DNA of 64,000 nt from contig JADJBS010000001.1 of NCBI GenBank assembly GCA_016703665.1, positions 62,001 through 126,000 of the forward strand, given 5' to 3'. The position numbers and the translations under genes were made by a program. Shown here piece by piece: positions 35,382 to 44,982 of this stretch. Source of the DNA: Candidatus Defluviibacillus avedoerensis (lineage in GTDB: Bacteria > Pseudomonadota > Gammaproteobacteria > Burkholderiales > Burkholderiaceae_C). Numbering within the stretch: the stretch's first letter is position 1; every line of letters starts with the position of its first letter. Under the pieces are notes generated by a model. It did no database searches and was not told the DNA's origin. It worked only from the letters and a program-made list of their open reading frames with translations.

Positions 35382-36155
35382 TCAGGGCTTGATGGGTTCA
35401 AGCAGCAATTTGCCGTCGGTGCTGCCGCCCTCCAGGCGGATCTGGGTGGCTTTGCCCCAGATATCAGCAGACAGCGGGGAATCGGTTGTCCGGTACACGC
35501 CCGCAATCGAGATCAGCTGCGGCTCCATGCTGAGCGCAAAAATGCGCGCCTCTGCATTGCCTTTAGCACCTGCGATGGCTTTGCCACGAAGCGGCGCATA
35601 AACGTGAATATGCCCGTCGGCGATGACTTCAGCACCGGGGTTCACCATGGCCAGCACCACGAGATCTCGCCCCTTGGCATAGACCTGCTGGCCTGAGCGC
35701 AGGGGTTTGTCAATGACCAAGGCACTCGGGGTACCCAGGCTTTGAACCTGCACCTCGCGCACGACTTCGTGAACCACCTGCTGCACCACGGTCTCAACAC
35801 GTGGCGCAGGGGTTTTAACCGCCTTGGCGTCTGCCGCCGCGACCAGACCCGCCGCCAACGCACCCAGGGCCAAGCTCTCGCTGCCGCCCTTGAAGGCAAT
35901 GGGTGTTAACCGGTGGTTACGCAGCAGCGCCAGCAGCGCCGAAAAGTCCAGGTCAACCTCGTCTGATCCAAGCAGAGACAGATCCAGCACCAGCGGGTCG
36001 TTATCAAAAAAGTCGGGAATGTCCCCAAAGCGCTGCTGCCATTCGGCGGACAGCTGCGTCAGGTCTGTGGATTTGAGCAGCAGCGCCACAAGTGGCAGGT
36101 TGGCGCTTTTGATTTCAAATGAGGCAGGTACTTGTCCTGCAAGGGCAACGGGCAT
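35382..36155 (-). CDS. minC: Septum site-determining protein MinC
   Basis: The 257-residue protein has an N-terminal FtsZ-inhibiting domain (SFEIKSANLPLVALLLKS, residues ~10-110) and a C-terminal beta-helix domain (VIADGHIHVYAPLRGKAIAG, then AEARIFALSMEPQLISIAG) that binds MinD. It blocks Z-ring assembly away from midcell. It is the first gene of minCDE, 34 bases before minD. The promoter lies in the 135-base gap shared with the divergent GGDEF/EAL gene. Confidence 0.97.
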   Translation of the reverse strand: MPVALAGQVPASFEIKSANLPLVALLLKSTDLTQLSAEWQQRFGDIPDFFDNDPLVLDLSLLGSDEVDLDFSALLALLRNHRLTPIAFKGGSESLALGALAAGLVAAADAKAVKTPAPRVETVVQQVVHEVVREVQVQSLGTPSALVIDKPLRSGQQVYAKGRDLVVLAMVNPGAEVIADGHIHVYAPLRGKAIAGAKGNAEARIFALSMEPQLISIAGVYRTTDSPLSADIWGKATQIRLEGGSTDGKLLLEPIKP

Positions 36156-36290
36156 GGGAAGAGACAGCTCCGTAAAAGACGCGCATTTTAACAGGGGCCT
36201 CTTTTTTGGACTAAGCCCAGGGACACTCAGGGGTTAACCCTTGTGTGGCAAGATTCGGGCACGCTATTTTGCGGGTCCGCATCCCACGCC

Positions 36291-38180
36291 ATGCACCAAC
36301 TGCTCGCGCTACAGATCAAAAAGCATCTGTCGTCAGACAAGGGCCTCACGCCAGAGCTTCAAGGTCTGCTGGCAGAAGTGGACCGCCATTACCAGGAGAC
36401 CGAACAGGTCCGCCGCAAGCTGGATCTGTCCCTGAATTTCCAGAAAAAGGAGCTTGCCGACGCGATGCTTCAGGCAAGCCGGGACTATGCCCTGCTGCGT
36501 GGGGTGATGGACATCATCCCCGATGTGCTGTTTTTCAAGTCAGCCGATGGCTCTTATCTGGGGTTCAATAAGGTCTACGAAAAAGTACTCAACCGCCCTG
36601 CAAGCCAGATGTTGGGAAAAACCGACTTTGATGTACTGGACGAGACGGTGGCCCAGGATCTGCACGACTTGGACCAAGCCGTCATGAATTCGGGCAAGGA
36701 CCACGTAACGGAACGATGGTTTCACCAAGGCGACCCGCAAAAACAGGTATGCCTGGAGATTTTGCACTCACCATTTTGTGGACCGGACGGCCAGGTGCTG
36801 GGCCTCATTGGCTATGGGCGCAACATCACTGCACGCAAACTGGCAGAAGAAACCGTGCGTCGACAGGCAAATTTCGACAGCCTGACAGGCTTGGCTAATC
36901 GGTCCAACTTCACTCAGCGCCTGAACCACGAAATGCGGGTGGCCAAACGATCTGGCATGGCGGTGGCTTTGCTGCTGATCAATCTGGACCGCTTCAAGCA
37001 GGTGAATGACCTGCTCGGTCATGAGGCAGGCGATGCATTGTTGACGCAAGCCGCTCAGCGCATTGCTTCGTCGGTACGGGAAACTGACGCCGTTGCCCGA
37101 CTGGGCGCAGACGAGTTTGCTGTCGTTATCCCTGACATTGAGCAGTTGGCGCACATTGGCAATGTCGCCAAAAAGCTGGTCGCGCGCTTGGCCGAGTCCT
37201 TTGTGTTGGGGGAAGAGTCCACCCAGGTGACGGCCAGTATCGGCGTTTCTTTGTACCCGGTAGACGGAAACGACCCCGACGGCCTGCTGAAAAGCGCAGA
37301 ACAGGCCATGTACCATGCCAAGGCCACTGGCCGCAACCGCTACTGCCATTTCACACCCGCACTGCAGGAGGTCGCCACTCGTCGGCGTCAATTGTTGCGC
37401 GACCTGCCTCAGGTCATTGAGACAGGCCAGCTGTACGTGTGCTACCAGCCTATTGCCAGCCTGGCGACAGGAGAGGTTCACAAGGCAGAAGCCCTGGTCC
37501 GCTGGCGTCACCCTGATCACGGCAACATCAGCCCGGCAGATTTCATCCCGCTTGCTGAAGATTCCGGCGCAATCATGGCCATCGGCAATTTCGTCTTTCA
37601 CGAAGCGGCCAGATTGACGCAGCAGATGCGCGCAACCGGAAACCCGCATTTTCAGGTAAGCGTGAACATGTCACCCGCGCAGTTCCGTGGCAAAACTGAC
37701 TTGATCCCCCAGTGGATGGGGTTGCTTGACTCACTGAGCCTTCCCGGCGACGCTGTGGCCATTGAAATCACCGAAGGCCTGCTGATGCAGGTGAAGGACT
37801 CCACCAAGTTGCGACTCGAAGAAATGCGCAAGTTTGGTATCAAGATCTCACTGGACGACTTCGGCACTGGTTACTCATCGCTGTCGTACCTCAAGATGCT
37901 GGACATTGACTATCTCAAGGTGGACCAGTCCTTTGTGCGGGACCTGGAAATTGACCCAGATGACCGCACCTTGTGCGAGGCCATGATCGTCATGGCGCAC
38001 AAACTGGGTCTCAAGGTGGTAGCTGAAGGCATTGAAACGCAGGCCCAGCTCGATTTGCTGGTCAATGCGGGGTGTGATTTCGGTCAGGGCTATCTGTTTT
38101 CAAAGCCCTTGCCTGCGAAAGATTTCACCGACTACATGTTGCGCATGTCCGGGCAGGCTCGAAACGATCTGGGCAGCTGA
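36291..38180 (+). CDS. PAS-GGDEF-EAL protein, GGDEF motif GADEF, EAL intact
   Basis: The 629-residue protein has a short coiled N-terminus and a PAS domain (~residues 70-195: MDIIPDVLFFKSADGSYLGF to LGLIGYGRNITARK). A GGDEF domain (FDSLTGLANRSNFTQRL) follows, with its signature changed to GADEF in ARLGADEFAVVI. The EAL domain has KAEALVRWRHP, SLDDFGTGYSSLSYLK and DYLKVDQSFV. It probably makes or, more likely, hydrolyses cyclic di-GMP in response to a PAS signal. It is cytoplasmic, with no membrane helix. The start MHQLLALQI was chosen over 36243. Confidence 0.9.
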   Translation: MHQLLALQIKKHLSSDKGLTPELQGLLAEVDRHYQETEQVRRKLDLSLNFQKKELADAMLQASRDYALLRGVMDIIPDVLFFKSADGSYLGFNKVYEKVLNRPASQMLGKTDFDVLDETVAQDLHDLDQAVMNSGKDHVTERWFHQGDPQKQVCLEILHSPFCGPDGQVLGLIGYGRNITARKLAEETVRRQANFDSLTGLANRSNFTQRLNHEMRVAKRSGMAVALLLINLDRFKQVNDLLGHEAGDALLTQAAQRIASSVRETDAVARLGADEFAVVIPDIEQLAHIGNVAKKLVARLAESFVLGEESTQVTASIGVSLYPVDGNDPDGLLKSAEQAMYHAKATGRNRYCHFTPALQEVATRRRQLLRDLPQVIETGQLYVCYQPIASLATGEVHKAEALVRWRHPDHGNISPADFIPLAEDSGAIMAIGNFVFHEAARLTQQMRATGNPHFQVSVNMSPAQFRGKTDLIPQWMGLLDSLSLPGDAVAIEITEGLLMQVKDSTKLRLEEMRKFGIKISLDDFGTGYSSLSYLKMLDIDYLKVDQSFVRDLEIDPDDRTLCEAMIVMAHKLGLKVVAEGIETQAQLDLLVNAGCDFGQGYLFSKPLPAKDFTDYMLRMSGQARNDLGS

Positions 38181-38226
38181 GAACAGCTGCCGGGCGTGCT
38201 ACGCTCCTCGGTTTGAGGATTCATCA

Positions 38227-38592
38227 ATGCCCCGCCCCATCTTGGACGAAGTCCAAATTCACCCAGCCATCCGCGATAAAGTAGCCAATTGGAAGCAGGA
38301 CTTGGTCAAAGAGGTACAGGTCGCTGTGGTGAGCAACCCGGTTGTGGTGGTTGGCATGGCGATGAACCCGTTTCCTCGCAAGGCGCGCCGTTTGCTGGAT
38401 ACAGCAGGCATCGCGTATCAGTACCTGGAGTACGGTCACTACCTGAACCGATGGCGTGACCGCAGCGCGCTGAAGTTCTGGACAGGCTGGCCCACGCTGC
38501 CCATGGTTTTTGTTAAAGGCACTCTCATTGGTGGCGCAGATGATCTGGATGCGTTGATCAAGAGTGGTGAGCTCAAAAAACTGTTGGCCTGA
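38227..38592 (+). CDS. Glutaredoxin-fold protein lacking all cysteines
   Basis: The 121-residue product resembles monothiol glutaredoxins in layout. A helix is followed by VVVVGMAMNPFPRKARRLLD, then the cis-proline segment GWPTLPMVFVKGTLIGGADD and a final helix LIKSGELKKLL. The position of the CGFS/CxxC active site is occupied by NPFPRK, and there is no cysteine anywhere in the protein. It therefore cannot act as a thiol oxidoreductase or ligate an Fe-S cluster by cysteine. Glutathione-binding residues around WPTLP seem kept. It follows the GGDEF/EAL gene by 46 bases. Confidence 0.8.
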   Translation: MPRPILDEVQIHPAIRDKVANWKQDLVKEVQVAVVSNPVVVVGMAMNPFPRKARRLLDTAGIAYQYLEYGHYLNRWRDRSALKFWTGWPTLPMVFVKGTLIGGADDLDALIKSGELKKLLA

Positions 38593-38650
38593 GCTCGCAG
38601 GTGCCAAACCAGGTTTTGGCTAGCTTTCACTGATTAAGATAAGGTAATTC

Positions 38651-39559
38651 GTGTTCAAGAATTTGTTGGTATACCGCATGGCCGCAGGCTGGACGATGGC
38701 CATTGACCGGCTCGACGAGCTACTCGCCCAAGACGCGTTCACAGAGTGTGGCGCCAGCCAGGAAAAGTCGGTTGGTTGGATTCCCCCGCGCGGCAAAGCC
38801 CATGGTGCTTTTGTAGAGGTGGTGGACGGGCAATGGTTACTCAAGCTGATGATCGAGACCAAGGCCGTGCCCGCGTCCGTGATCAAACGCAAGGTTGACG
38901 AACAGTGCGCTCAAATTGAAGCCAGCACGGGCCGAAAGCCTGGCAAAAAGGAAAGCCGCGACATCAAAGATGATGCCAAACTTGCCTTGCTGCCCATGGC
39001 ATTCAGCAAACAGGGCACGGTGCAGGTCTGGATTGACCCCAAAGCCAGTCTGGTCATGCTGGACGCTGGCAGCAGCGCCAAAGCGGACGAGGTCTTGACC
39101 TGCCTGGCAAAAGCCATTGACGGACTGGGCCTCAGCCTGGTTCAAACCACCGTGTCTGCGGCCTCCGCCATGGCCGAATGGCTGAGATCTGGTGAGCCTC
39201 CAGCGGGTTTTGCCATCATGCGCGAATGCGAACTGAAGGCCGCTGATGAAACCCAGGCCGTGGTGCGCTATGCCCGACATGCACTGGACATTGACGAAGT
39301 CCGCCAACACATTGCCGCAGGCAAGTTACCCACCAAGCTGGCACTGAACTGGGATGACCGGGTCAATTTCATCCTGACAGATGCATTCCAGATCAAGAAG
39401 ATTTCCTTTGAAGACGTGGTGTTTGAAGGCACTTCTGCCAAGGATGACGACGGTTTTGACACCGACGCCGCCATTGCCACGGGGGAGCTGCGCAAGCTGA
39501 TCCCTGACTTGGTGCTGGGTCTGGGTGGTGAGCTTGCAACGGGTGCCAGCCCGGGCTAA
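38651..39559 (+). CDS. rdgC: Recombination-associated protein RdgC
   Basis: The 302-residue protein starts at a GTG (M-FKNLLVYRMAAGWTMAID) and matches RdgC over its length: QEKSVGWIPPRGKAHG, LKLMIETKAVPASVIKRKVD and the C-terminal DDGFDTDAAIATGELRKLIP. RdgC is a ring-shaped nonspecific DNA-binding protein that limits RecA filament formation. It lies between two c-di-GMP genes but has no evident link to them. Confidence 0.97.
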   Translation: MFKNLLVYRMAAGWTMAIDRLDELLAQDAFTECGASQEKSVGWIPPRGKAHGAFVEVVDGQWLLKLMIETKAVPASVIKRKVDEQCAQIEASTGRKPGKKESRDIKDDAKLALLPMAFSKQGTVQVWIDPKASLVMLDAGSSAKADEVLTCLAKAIDGLGLSLVQTTVSAASAMAEWLRSGEPPAGFAIMRECELKAADETQAVVRYARHALDIDEVRQHIAAGKLPTKLALNWDDRVNFILTDAFQIKKISFEDVVFEGTSAKDDDGFDTDAAIATGELRKLIPDLVLGLGGELATGASPG

Positions 39560-39619
39560 ATCCCACCATCCACGATGGGCATACAACACAGGCTACGATG
39601 TTGCTGAGGTGCCCCGAAC

Positions 39620-41551
39620 TTGAGCCACAGTGACTTCCTGCCTACGGTGACAGATTTGCACACCGCGCCCGAGGTGCGGATAGCGGCGTGGCGTGAAGAG
39701 TTGCTGGGTCAAATCCTCAAAGGCACGCTGATGGTTGGCTCCGTTGCCTGCCTGATTGGGGTTTACATCGCAGTCAAGGCCGAGATATGGCACATGGCTG
39801 TATTGAATGTGCTGATCATTGTTGCCCTGTGTGCACAGGTACTGCTGAAAGACCGCCTGCCTTTCAACCTGCGGGTCACATTTTTTTTGTTGCTCGGTCT
39901 AGGCCTCGGCTTGGCATTCATGCGGGATGCACCCGCAATTGCCTTACTTTATCTGTCCACCATACCACTGACTGCAGCCTTGTTCCTGGGCTTGCGCGCA
40001 TCTGCTTTCAGCTTGCTGTTCACCACTGCCTTGCTGTTTTTCCTTTGCTGGCTCTTTGATTTGCAATGGTCTTTCAGGGGTTTGGAAGACTCTCCGTGGC
40101 GTCAATGGACTTTGATCAGCAGCAACTTCCTGATCGTCAACGGGATTGTCACGGTGTCCACGGCTGTATTGCTGCGCAACCTGCAACGCGCCACTGAAGA
40201 GGCCGTTTCTGCCCAAGTCAAGCTGCAGCAGCTTGCCCTGTTTGATGTGCTGACGGGTTTGCCGAACCGGCGTCTGTTGGCAGACCGTCTCAGCAATTCG
40301 CTGAGCCAAGCCGAGCGGAATGGTTTCATGGGTGCCGTGATGTTCATTGATCTCGACCACTTCAAAAACGTCAACGACACACATGGTCATCCTGTGGGTG
40401 ATCATTTTCTCAAGTTGGCGGCTGAGCGACTCAGCCAAGTCGTACGCCGTGGCGACACGCTGGCGCGCATCGGTGGCGACGAGTTCGTGGTGTTGGTGCC
40501 CGGCCTGGCGCAGAACCTGGAAAGCGCTGCACTGGCCGTACAAACCATGGCCAACAAACTGCGGGTGTCCATGGAGGTACCGTTCGAGATTGCAGACAAG
40601 ACTTATGGCTGCAGTGCCAGCATTGGCGTGGCAATATTCCCCAAAGCAGACCAGACGGCAGATGACCTTTTGCGCGAAGCGGATACCGCCATGTACAGCG
40701 CGAAGCACAACGGCCGCAATCGTGTCGTTTTTTTCGAGGAGACGATGCAGACGGAACTGCGCCAGCGTCTTGAGATGGAGAACGATTTAACCCTCGCCTT
40801 ACAAAAAGGTGAGCTGAGCCTGTTCGTCCAGTCTCAATGCACTCCCAGCGGCGCCATCTCGGGGGCTGAACTGCTGCTGCGTTGGCGTCACCCGCTACGT
40901 GGCCAGGTGTCTCCGGCTGAGTTCATCCCTGTCGCTGAACGCACTGGCCTGATCGTTGCCATTGGTGACTGGGTATTGGATCAGGGCCTTGGTTTGGTGC
41001 ACGAACTTCGTCTACGCGGTCATCAATTTCCTGTTTCCATCAACATCAGTCCACGCCAGTTTTATCAAGGGGGCTTTGTTGAACGGGTAAGCACTTTGAT
41101 ATCAACTCACCACATCAGTCCGGGAGAACTGGTCTTTGAAGTCACGGAAGGTCTGCTGATCAAGGACCGCGACGACACCATTGCACGCATGTACGAACTG
41201 GTCGCAATGGGTGTGCGGTTTTCTATTGATGATTTTGGTACGGGCTATTCATCCCTGAGTTACCTCAAAAAGCTGCCCTTGTTTGAACTCAAGATTGATA
41301 AGAGTTTTGTGGACGATGCCTGTACCGACACCAATGACGCGGCCATTGTGCGCATGATTCTTTCAATGGCTGCCGAGCTCAAGCTCAAGGTGGTGGCCGA
41401 AGGGGTGGAGAACCAGGCACAAGTTGATTTTCTGGCCTCACATGGCTGTGACAGTATGCAAGGCTATTTTTACTCCCGGCCTCAACCCCTGGCAGAGTGG
41501 CTGGCAGGGTTAGGTGAGGCTTCGGTACCTCAACCCATGCGCCCGGCCTGA
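39620..41551 (+). CDS. Membrane-bound GGDEF-EAL protein, GGDEF intact, EAL motif ELL
   Basis: The 643-residue protein appears to start at a TTG (39620). About six hydrophobic segments lie between residues 30 and 185. A GGDEF domain follows with FDVLTGLPNRRLLADRL and intact RIGGDEFVVLVPG. The EAL domain has GAELLLRWRHP where EAL is usual (ELL), with the catalytic Glu kept, and SIDDFGTGYSSLSYLKK with FELKIDKSFVDD. It is likely a diguanylate cyclase with a possibly weakened phosphodiesterase. Its 3' end overlaps the convergent pirin gene by 22 bases. Confidence 0.9.
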   Translation: MSHSDFLPTVTDLHTAPEVRIAAWREELLGQILKGTLMVGSVACLIGVYIAVKAEIWHMAVLNVLIIVALCAQVLLKDRLPFNLRVTFFLLLGLGLGLAFMRDAPAIALLYLSTIPLTAALFLGLRASAFSLLFTTALLFFLCWLFDLQWSFRGLEDSPWRQWTLISSNFLIVNGIVTVSTAVLLRNLQRATEEAVSAQVKLQQLALFDVLTGLPNRRLLADRLSNSLSQAERNGFMGAVMFIDLDHFKNVNDTHGHPVGDHFLKLAAERLSQVVRRGDTLARIGGDEFVVLVPGLAQNLESAALAVQTMANKLRVSMEVPFEIADKTYGCSASIGVAIFPKADQTADDLLREADTAMYSAKHNGRNRVVFFEETMQTELRQRLEMENDLTLALQKGELSLFVQSQCTPSGAISGAELLLRWRHPLRGQVSPAEFIPVAERTGLIVAIGDWVLDQGLGLVHELRLRGHQFPVSINISPRQFYQGGFVERVSTLISTHHISPGELVFEVTEGLLIKDRDDTIARMYELVAMGVRFSIDDFGTGYSSLSYLKKLPLFELKIDKSFVDDACTDTNDAAIVRMILSMAAELKLKVVAEGVENQAQVDFLASHGCDSMQGYFYSRPQPLAEWLAGLGEASVPQPMRPA

Positions 41552-42450
41552 AAGTCTTCCACCGCCTGAATCAGCTGATCGCGCGTGTTCATCACAAAAG
41601 GACCGTACTGGGAGATGGGTTCGTGTAAGGGACTGCCTGCAATCAGCAGTACACGCGCATCGGTCGCATTGCCCACAGGCGCTGTCAGGCACACGCCTTG
41701 TGCTTGCACGTTGTTTTCCAAAATGGCCATGTGACGGGTAGGTACGCTGCTTGCACCAATCTGTACAGATTCCCGAAACACCACCACAAAAGCGTTGTGC
41801 CCAGGGTCAATGGGTAAGCTGATCTGTGCGCCTGGCGGCAGAGTGATATCAACATACAAGGCTTGCGTGGGGTAGCGCGCTGAATCCCGCACCACCGCAC
41901 CCTGGTGATCCCCTATTTTTCCTGAAACAAGCTTTATCGGCACATCCCATCTCGTTTTATTGCTCTCATTTTGATAGTTTTCAGAAGGCAGCGTAAACAC
42001 TGGTATGTCTGCTGACTGAAAGTCTTGATACCAGGGTTCACACAGCTTGTCTTTGCCGGGGAGGTTGAGCCAAAGCTGAAAGCCCTCCATCACGCCTTCT
42101 TCTTGTTCAGGCATCTCGCTGTGAATCAGACCTCGGCCTGCTGTCATCCATTGCACGCCGCCGTTTTGCAGCAAGCCTTCGTGGCCACCGCTGTCCTTGT
42201 GACGCATGCGGCCCGTGATCATGTAGGTCACGGTTTCAAAACCCCGGTGCGGGTGATTGGGAAAACCTGCACCGTAGTCTTTGGGGTCATCGCTGGCAAA
42301 GTTGTCCAGCATCAAAAAGGGATCTAGCCGTTGCTGCAGGTCCTGTGTCAACAGCCGCGTGAGCTTGACGCCAGCACCGTCACTGGTAGGCTGACCCCTG
42401 ACGATGCGCTCTACTTGGCGTGATGAAATCGAATTTGAAAGATTTGACAT
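41530..42450 (-). CDS. Pirin family protein
   Basis: The 306-residue bicupin (MSNLSNSISSRQVERIVRGQ) has the pirin metal site: NHPHRGFETVTYMITGRMRH followed by AGRGLIHSEMPE gives three His and one Glu. The second cupin is less conserved, ending NTRDQLIQAVEDFQAG. Pirins may act as quercetin 2,3-dioxygenases or as redox-sensing cofactors. The start at 42450 follows the family N-terminus. Confidence 0.92.
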   Translation of the reverse strand: MSNLSNSISSRQVERIVRGQPTSDGAGVKLTRLLTQDLQQRLDPFLMLDNFASDDPKDYGAGFPNHPHRGFETVTYMITGRMRHKDSGGHEGLLQNGGVQWMTAGRGLIHSEMPEQEEGVMEGFQLWLNLPGKDKLCEPWYQDFQSADIPVFTLPSENYQNESNKTRWDVPIKLVSGKIGDHQGAVVRDSARYPTQALYVDITLPPGAQISLPIDPGHNAFVVVFRESVQIGASSVPTRHMAILENNVQAQGVCLTAPVGNATDARVLLIAGSPLHEPISQYGPFVMNTRDQLIQAVEDFQAGRMG

Positions 42451-42500
42451 GCCCTCAACTGTAATGGCGAGCAGGGTCATTGGATGACCCTGTATCTAAA

Positions 42501-43064
42501 TCAAGCCTTGCGGGGCTGACCGCGATGGTGGCCTGCACCCTTGAAGGTTTCTGCATCGAATACCTTCTTTTGCTCGGGATTGAGTGCGGCATAGAAAGCT
42601 TTGGTGGCTTCGGCATGTTTGTCCATCTGTGCTGACATAGCTGCATGTCGCTCGGTGTGCATTGCCTGCATTTTGTCAATGCGCTCGGGCGTGCTGAGCT
42701 TTTGCATCTCTGCTCTGTCTGGACGTGCCATCAATTTGCCTTCACGCGGCTTCATCGAGGCAGCATAGGTGCTCCATGCGGCTTCTTGCTCAGGTGCCAG
42801 TTTGAGCTTGGCCTTGAGCGCTTCCTGACGCTTGGCCATCATGGCTTGCATTTTGGCCGGATCGCGCTGACCCATCTGGCAGTCACCCCCCTGGGGCATG
42901 CCCATGCCTTGACCCATTTGCTGACCCATTCCACCGCCCATACCTGAGCCAGGGCCACCCATCGGTGGGCCCGACTGTGCGCCTGCCATGGCAGCTGTGG
43001 TGGCCAGAAGTGCTGCTACATAAGCATGCTTGAAAGAGAGGGCTTGTTTGGCGAACTGTGACAT
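42501..43064 (-). CDS. Spy/CpxP-family periplasmic protein
   Basis: The 187-residue protein has a signal peptide (VAALLATTAAMAGAQ) and then a Gly/Met/Gln-rich stretch (~residues 30-65). An all-helical region follows with LTxxQ-like motifs (LKLAPEQEAAWSTY and LNPEQKKVF). Spy/CpxP proteins are periplasmic chaperones or envelope-stress modulators. The Met/His content suggests metal contact, possibly copper, but no metal genes adjoin. The ATG at 43064 was preferred over the TTG two codons upstream. It lies 50 bases before the pirin gene. Confidence 0.85.
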   Translation of the reverse strand: MSQFAKQALSFKHAYVAALLATTAAMAGAQSGPPMGGPGSGMGGGMGQQMGQGMGMPQGGDCQMGQRDPAKMQAMMAKRQEALKAKLKLAPEQEAAWSTYAASMKPREGKLMARPDRAEMQKLSTPERIDKMQAMHTERHAAMSAQMDKHAEATKAFYAALNPEQKKVFDAETFKGAGHHRGQPRKA

Positions 43065-43199
43065 ATTCAATTCCTTTTCGAGGGTTAACTAAAACCCCTG
43101 AAGCCAATGAGACTTGTGCTTCAGGTTGAAAAGAAGTTTGCGCCTGTCATGTATCTCTCAAGTGCTGCTGATGTGATGTTTTGTAAAGCCTAGCTCAGG

Positions 43200-44312
43200 T
43201 CAGGATAGGGCTGGATAGTCGGTATAGCCTTCAGCACCACCACCATAAAAAGTCTTGCGGTTTCCAGCGTTGAGAGGAGCGTTTTCTCGCAAACGGCGAG
43301 TCAGGTCAGGATTGGAAATAAAGGGGCGCCCAAACGCCACCAAATCTGCGCCATCGGCCAAGGCCTGTTCTGCCAATGCGCGGTCATAACCGTTATTGAC
43401 CATCCAGGCTGCCTGGCCGCCCGCCGAGCGGTACGCTGTCTTGAACGCTACATAGTCAAACGGTCTGTCAGGTAGTTCACGTGGGCCACCGGTGGAGCCT
43501 TCAATCACATGGACATAGGCCAGACCCAGCGGCGCCAATGCTTGGGCCACATGGACAAACAGGGTTTGCGGGTCGGCATCGTCAATGTCGTTGGCAGGGG
43601 TAACGGGAGACAGGCGGACACCCGTGCGGTCCCCACCAATTTCTGTGGCAACTGCCTGCATCACCTCTAACAGTAAACGGGAGCGGTTTTCCACAGAACC
43701 ACCATAAGCGTCCGTTCGCGCGTTGGCGCCGGTCTTCAAGAACTGGTCTATCAGGTAACCGTTGGCCGCGTGAATTTCCACCCCGTCAAATCCGGCCGCG
43801 ATGGCATTTGCTGCGGCTTGGCGGAAGTCGGCCACGATGCCAGGCAACTCTGACAGCTCAAGTGCCCTCGGCTCAGAGGTGTCAGCGAAAGAACCGACAC
43901 CGTCCTGAATCAAATAGGTCTTACCTTTGGCCGCAATGGCCGATGGCGCCACCGGTTGTTGGCCCTGAGGCAGCAAGCTGGTGTGTGAGATACGCCCCAC
44001 ATGCCAAAGCTGTACCACAATCTTGCCACCAGCAGCATGCACCGCGTCAGTGACCGCACGCCAGGCGGCTATTTGTTCAGGCGTATAGATACCGGGTGTG
44101 TCCGCATAGCCATGAGCCATGGGATTGATGGGAGAGGCCTCGGTCACTATCAGACCCGCTCCATTCTGGGGATTCGAACGTTGACCGTAGTACGTGGCTG
44201 TGAGGGCTGATGCCACCTGGCCAGGGGCCCGGTTACGGGTCAAAGGGGCCATGACAACACGGTTGGCAAGTTGCAGGCGACCGATGCGAACAGATTCAAA
44301 AAGTGAGGTCAT
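43200..44312 (-). CDS. Old yellow enzyme family ene-reductase (NemA-like)
   Basis: The 370-residue FMN barrel starts MTSLFESVRIGRLQLANRVV. VMAPLTRNRAPGQVAS, IVVQLWHVGRISH, FDGVEIHAANGYLIDQFLK and VAFGRPFISNPDL are classic for the NemA/OYE group. These enzymes reduce activated alkenes and nitro compounds with NADPH. It is followed 9 bases upstream on the same strand by a GST gene, suggesting a small electrophile-detoxification operon. No NemR-like repressor is present. Confidence 0.94.
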   Translation of the reverse strand: MTSLFESVRIGRLQLANRVVMAPLTRNRAPGQVASALTATYYGQRSNPQNGAGLIVTEASPINPMAHGYADTPGIYTPEQIAAWRAVTDAVHAAGGKIVVQLWHVGRISHTSLLPQGQQPVAPSAIAAKGKTYLIQDGVGSFADTSEPRALELSELPGIVADFRQAAANAIAAGFDGVEIHAANGYLIDQFLKTGANARTDAYGGSVENRSRLLLEVMQAVATEIGGDRTGVRLSPVTPANDIDDADPQTLFVHVAQALAPLGLAYVHVIEGSTGGPRELPDRPFDYVAFKTAYRSAGGQAAWMVNNGYDRALAEQALADGADLVAFGRPFISNPDLTRRLRENAPLNAGNRKTFYGGGAEGYTDYPALS

Positions 44313-44321
44313 GGCAACCGA

Positions 44322-44927
44322 TCAGATCAGGCATTCGGCCTTCATGGCAGCCACCACAGCAGGGCGCGCGGCCACACGGGCACGAAAAGCACCCAGGTTG
44401 GCAAGATCAGAAATGTCCATGCCTGTGGGCTTTATCCAATTGCTCACCACAAAAAGGTAGGCATCTGCGACACAGAAGTTGTCACCCATGAGGTACTGCT
44501 TGCCAGCCAACTGGGTATCCACCCACTTCAGGCGGGTCATCAGGCGCTCTTTGGCCAATACTTTGGCTTCTTCAGGCATCGCTGGGTTAAACAAGGGCGA
44601 AAAACCTTTGTGCAACTCGGTACCAATCACATTGAGCCACTCCTGAAGCTTATAGCGCTCCCAGCTGCCATTGGCAGGTGCCAAGTTCTTTGCTGGCACC
44701 TGGTCAGCCAGGTATTGAACGATGGCAGGGCCTTCGTGCAGGGTACGACCATCATCCAGCACCAAATAGGGAACATAACCCAATGGGTTGATGGTGTAGT
44801 AGTCGGTTCCATCGTCCAGCTGATGGGTTTTAGTTGGGGCCTTGATCGCCTCAAACGCAAGCCCTGTTTCCTGCAAAACGATGTGCGGGGAAAGTGAGCA
44901 AGCGCCAGGGGAGTAATAAAGCTTCAT
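44322..44927 (-). CDS. Glutathione S-transferase, beta class (GstA-like)
   Basis: The 201-residue protein starts MKLYYSPGACSLSPHIVLQE with the beta-class catalytic Cys10. The thioredoxin-like domain has the cis-proline GYVPYLVLDD and glutathione contact EGPAIVQYLADQ, and the helical C-domain has NFCVADAYLFVVSNW. It conjugates or exchanges glutathione. It is transcribed immediately before the ene-reductase, consistent with shared stress regulation. Confidence 0.95.
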   Translation of the reverse strand: MKLYYSPGACSLSPHIVLQETGLAFEAIKAPTKTHQLDDGTDYYTINPLGYVPYLVLDDGRTLHEGPAIVQYLADQVPAKNLAPANGSWERYKLQEWLNVIGTELHKGFSPLFNPAMPEEAKVLAKERLMTRLKWVDTQLAGKQYLMGDNFCVADAYLFVVSNWIKPTGMDISDLANLGAFRARVAARPAVVAAMKAECLI

Positions 44928-44982
44928 AAGAGGTCTCCAAGTAAATGGTCAAACGGTTTAGCTGTGGGCAATCGAAAAAGTT

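Noticed and set aside
36180..36290. Terminator-like T run between minC and the GGDEF/EAL gene
   Set aside because: The gap is between divergent genes, so promoters rather than a terminator are expected, and no stable stem precedes the T run.
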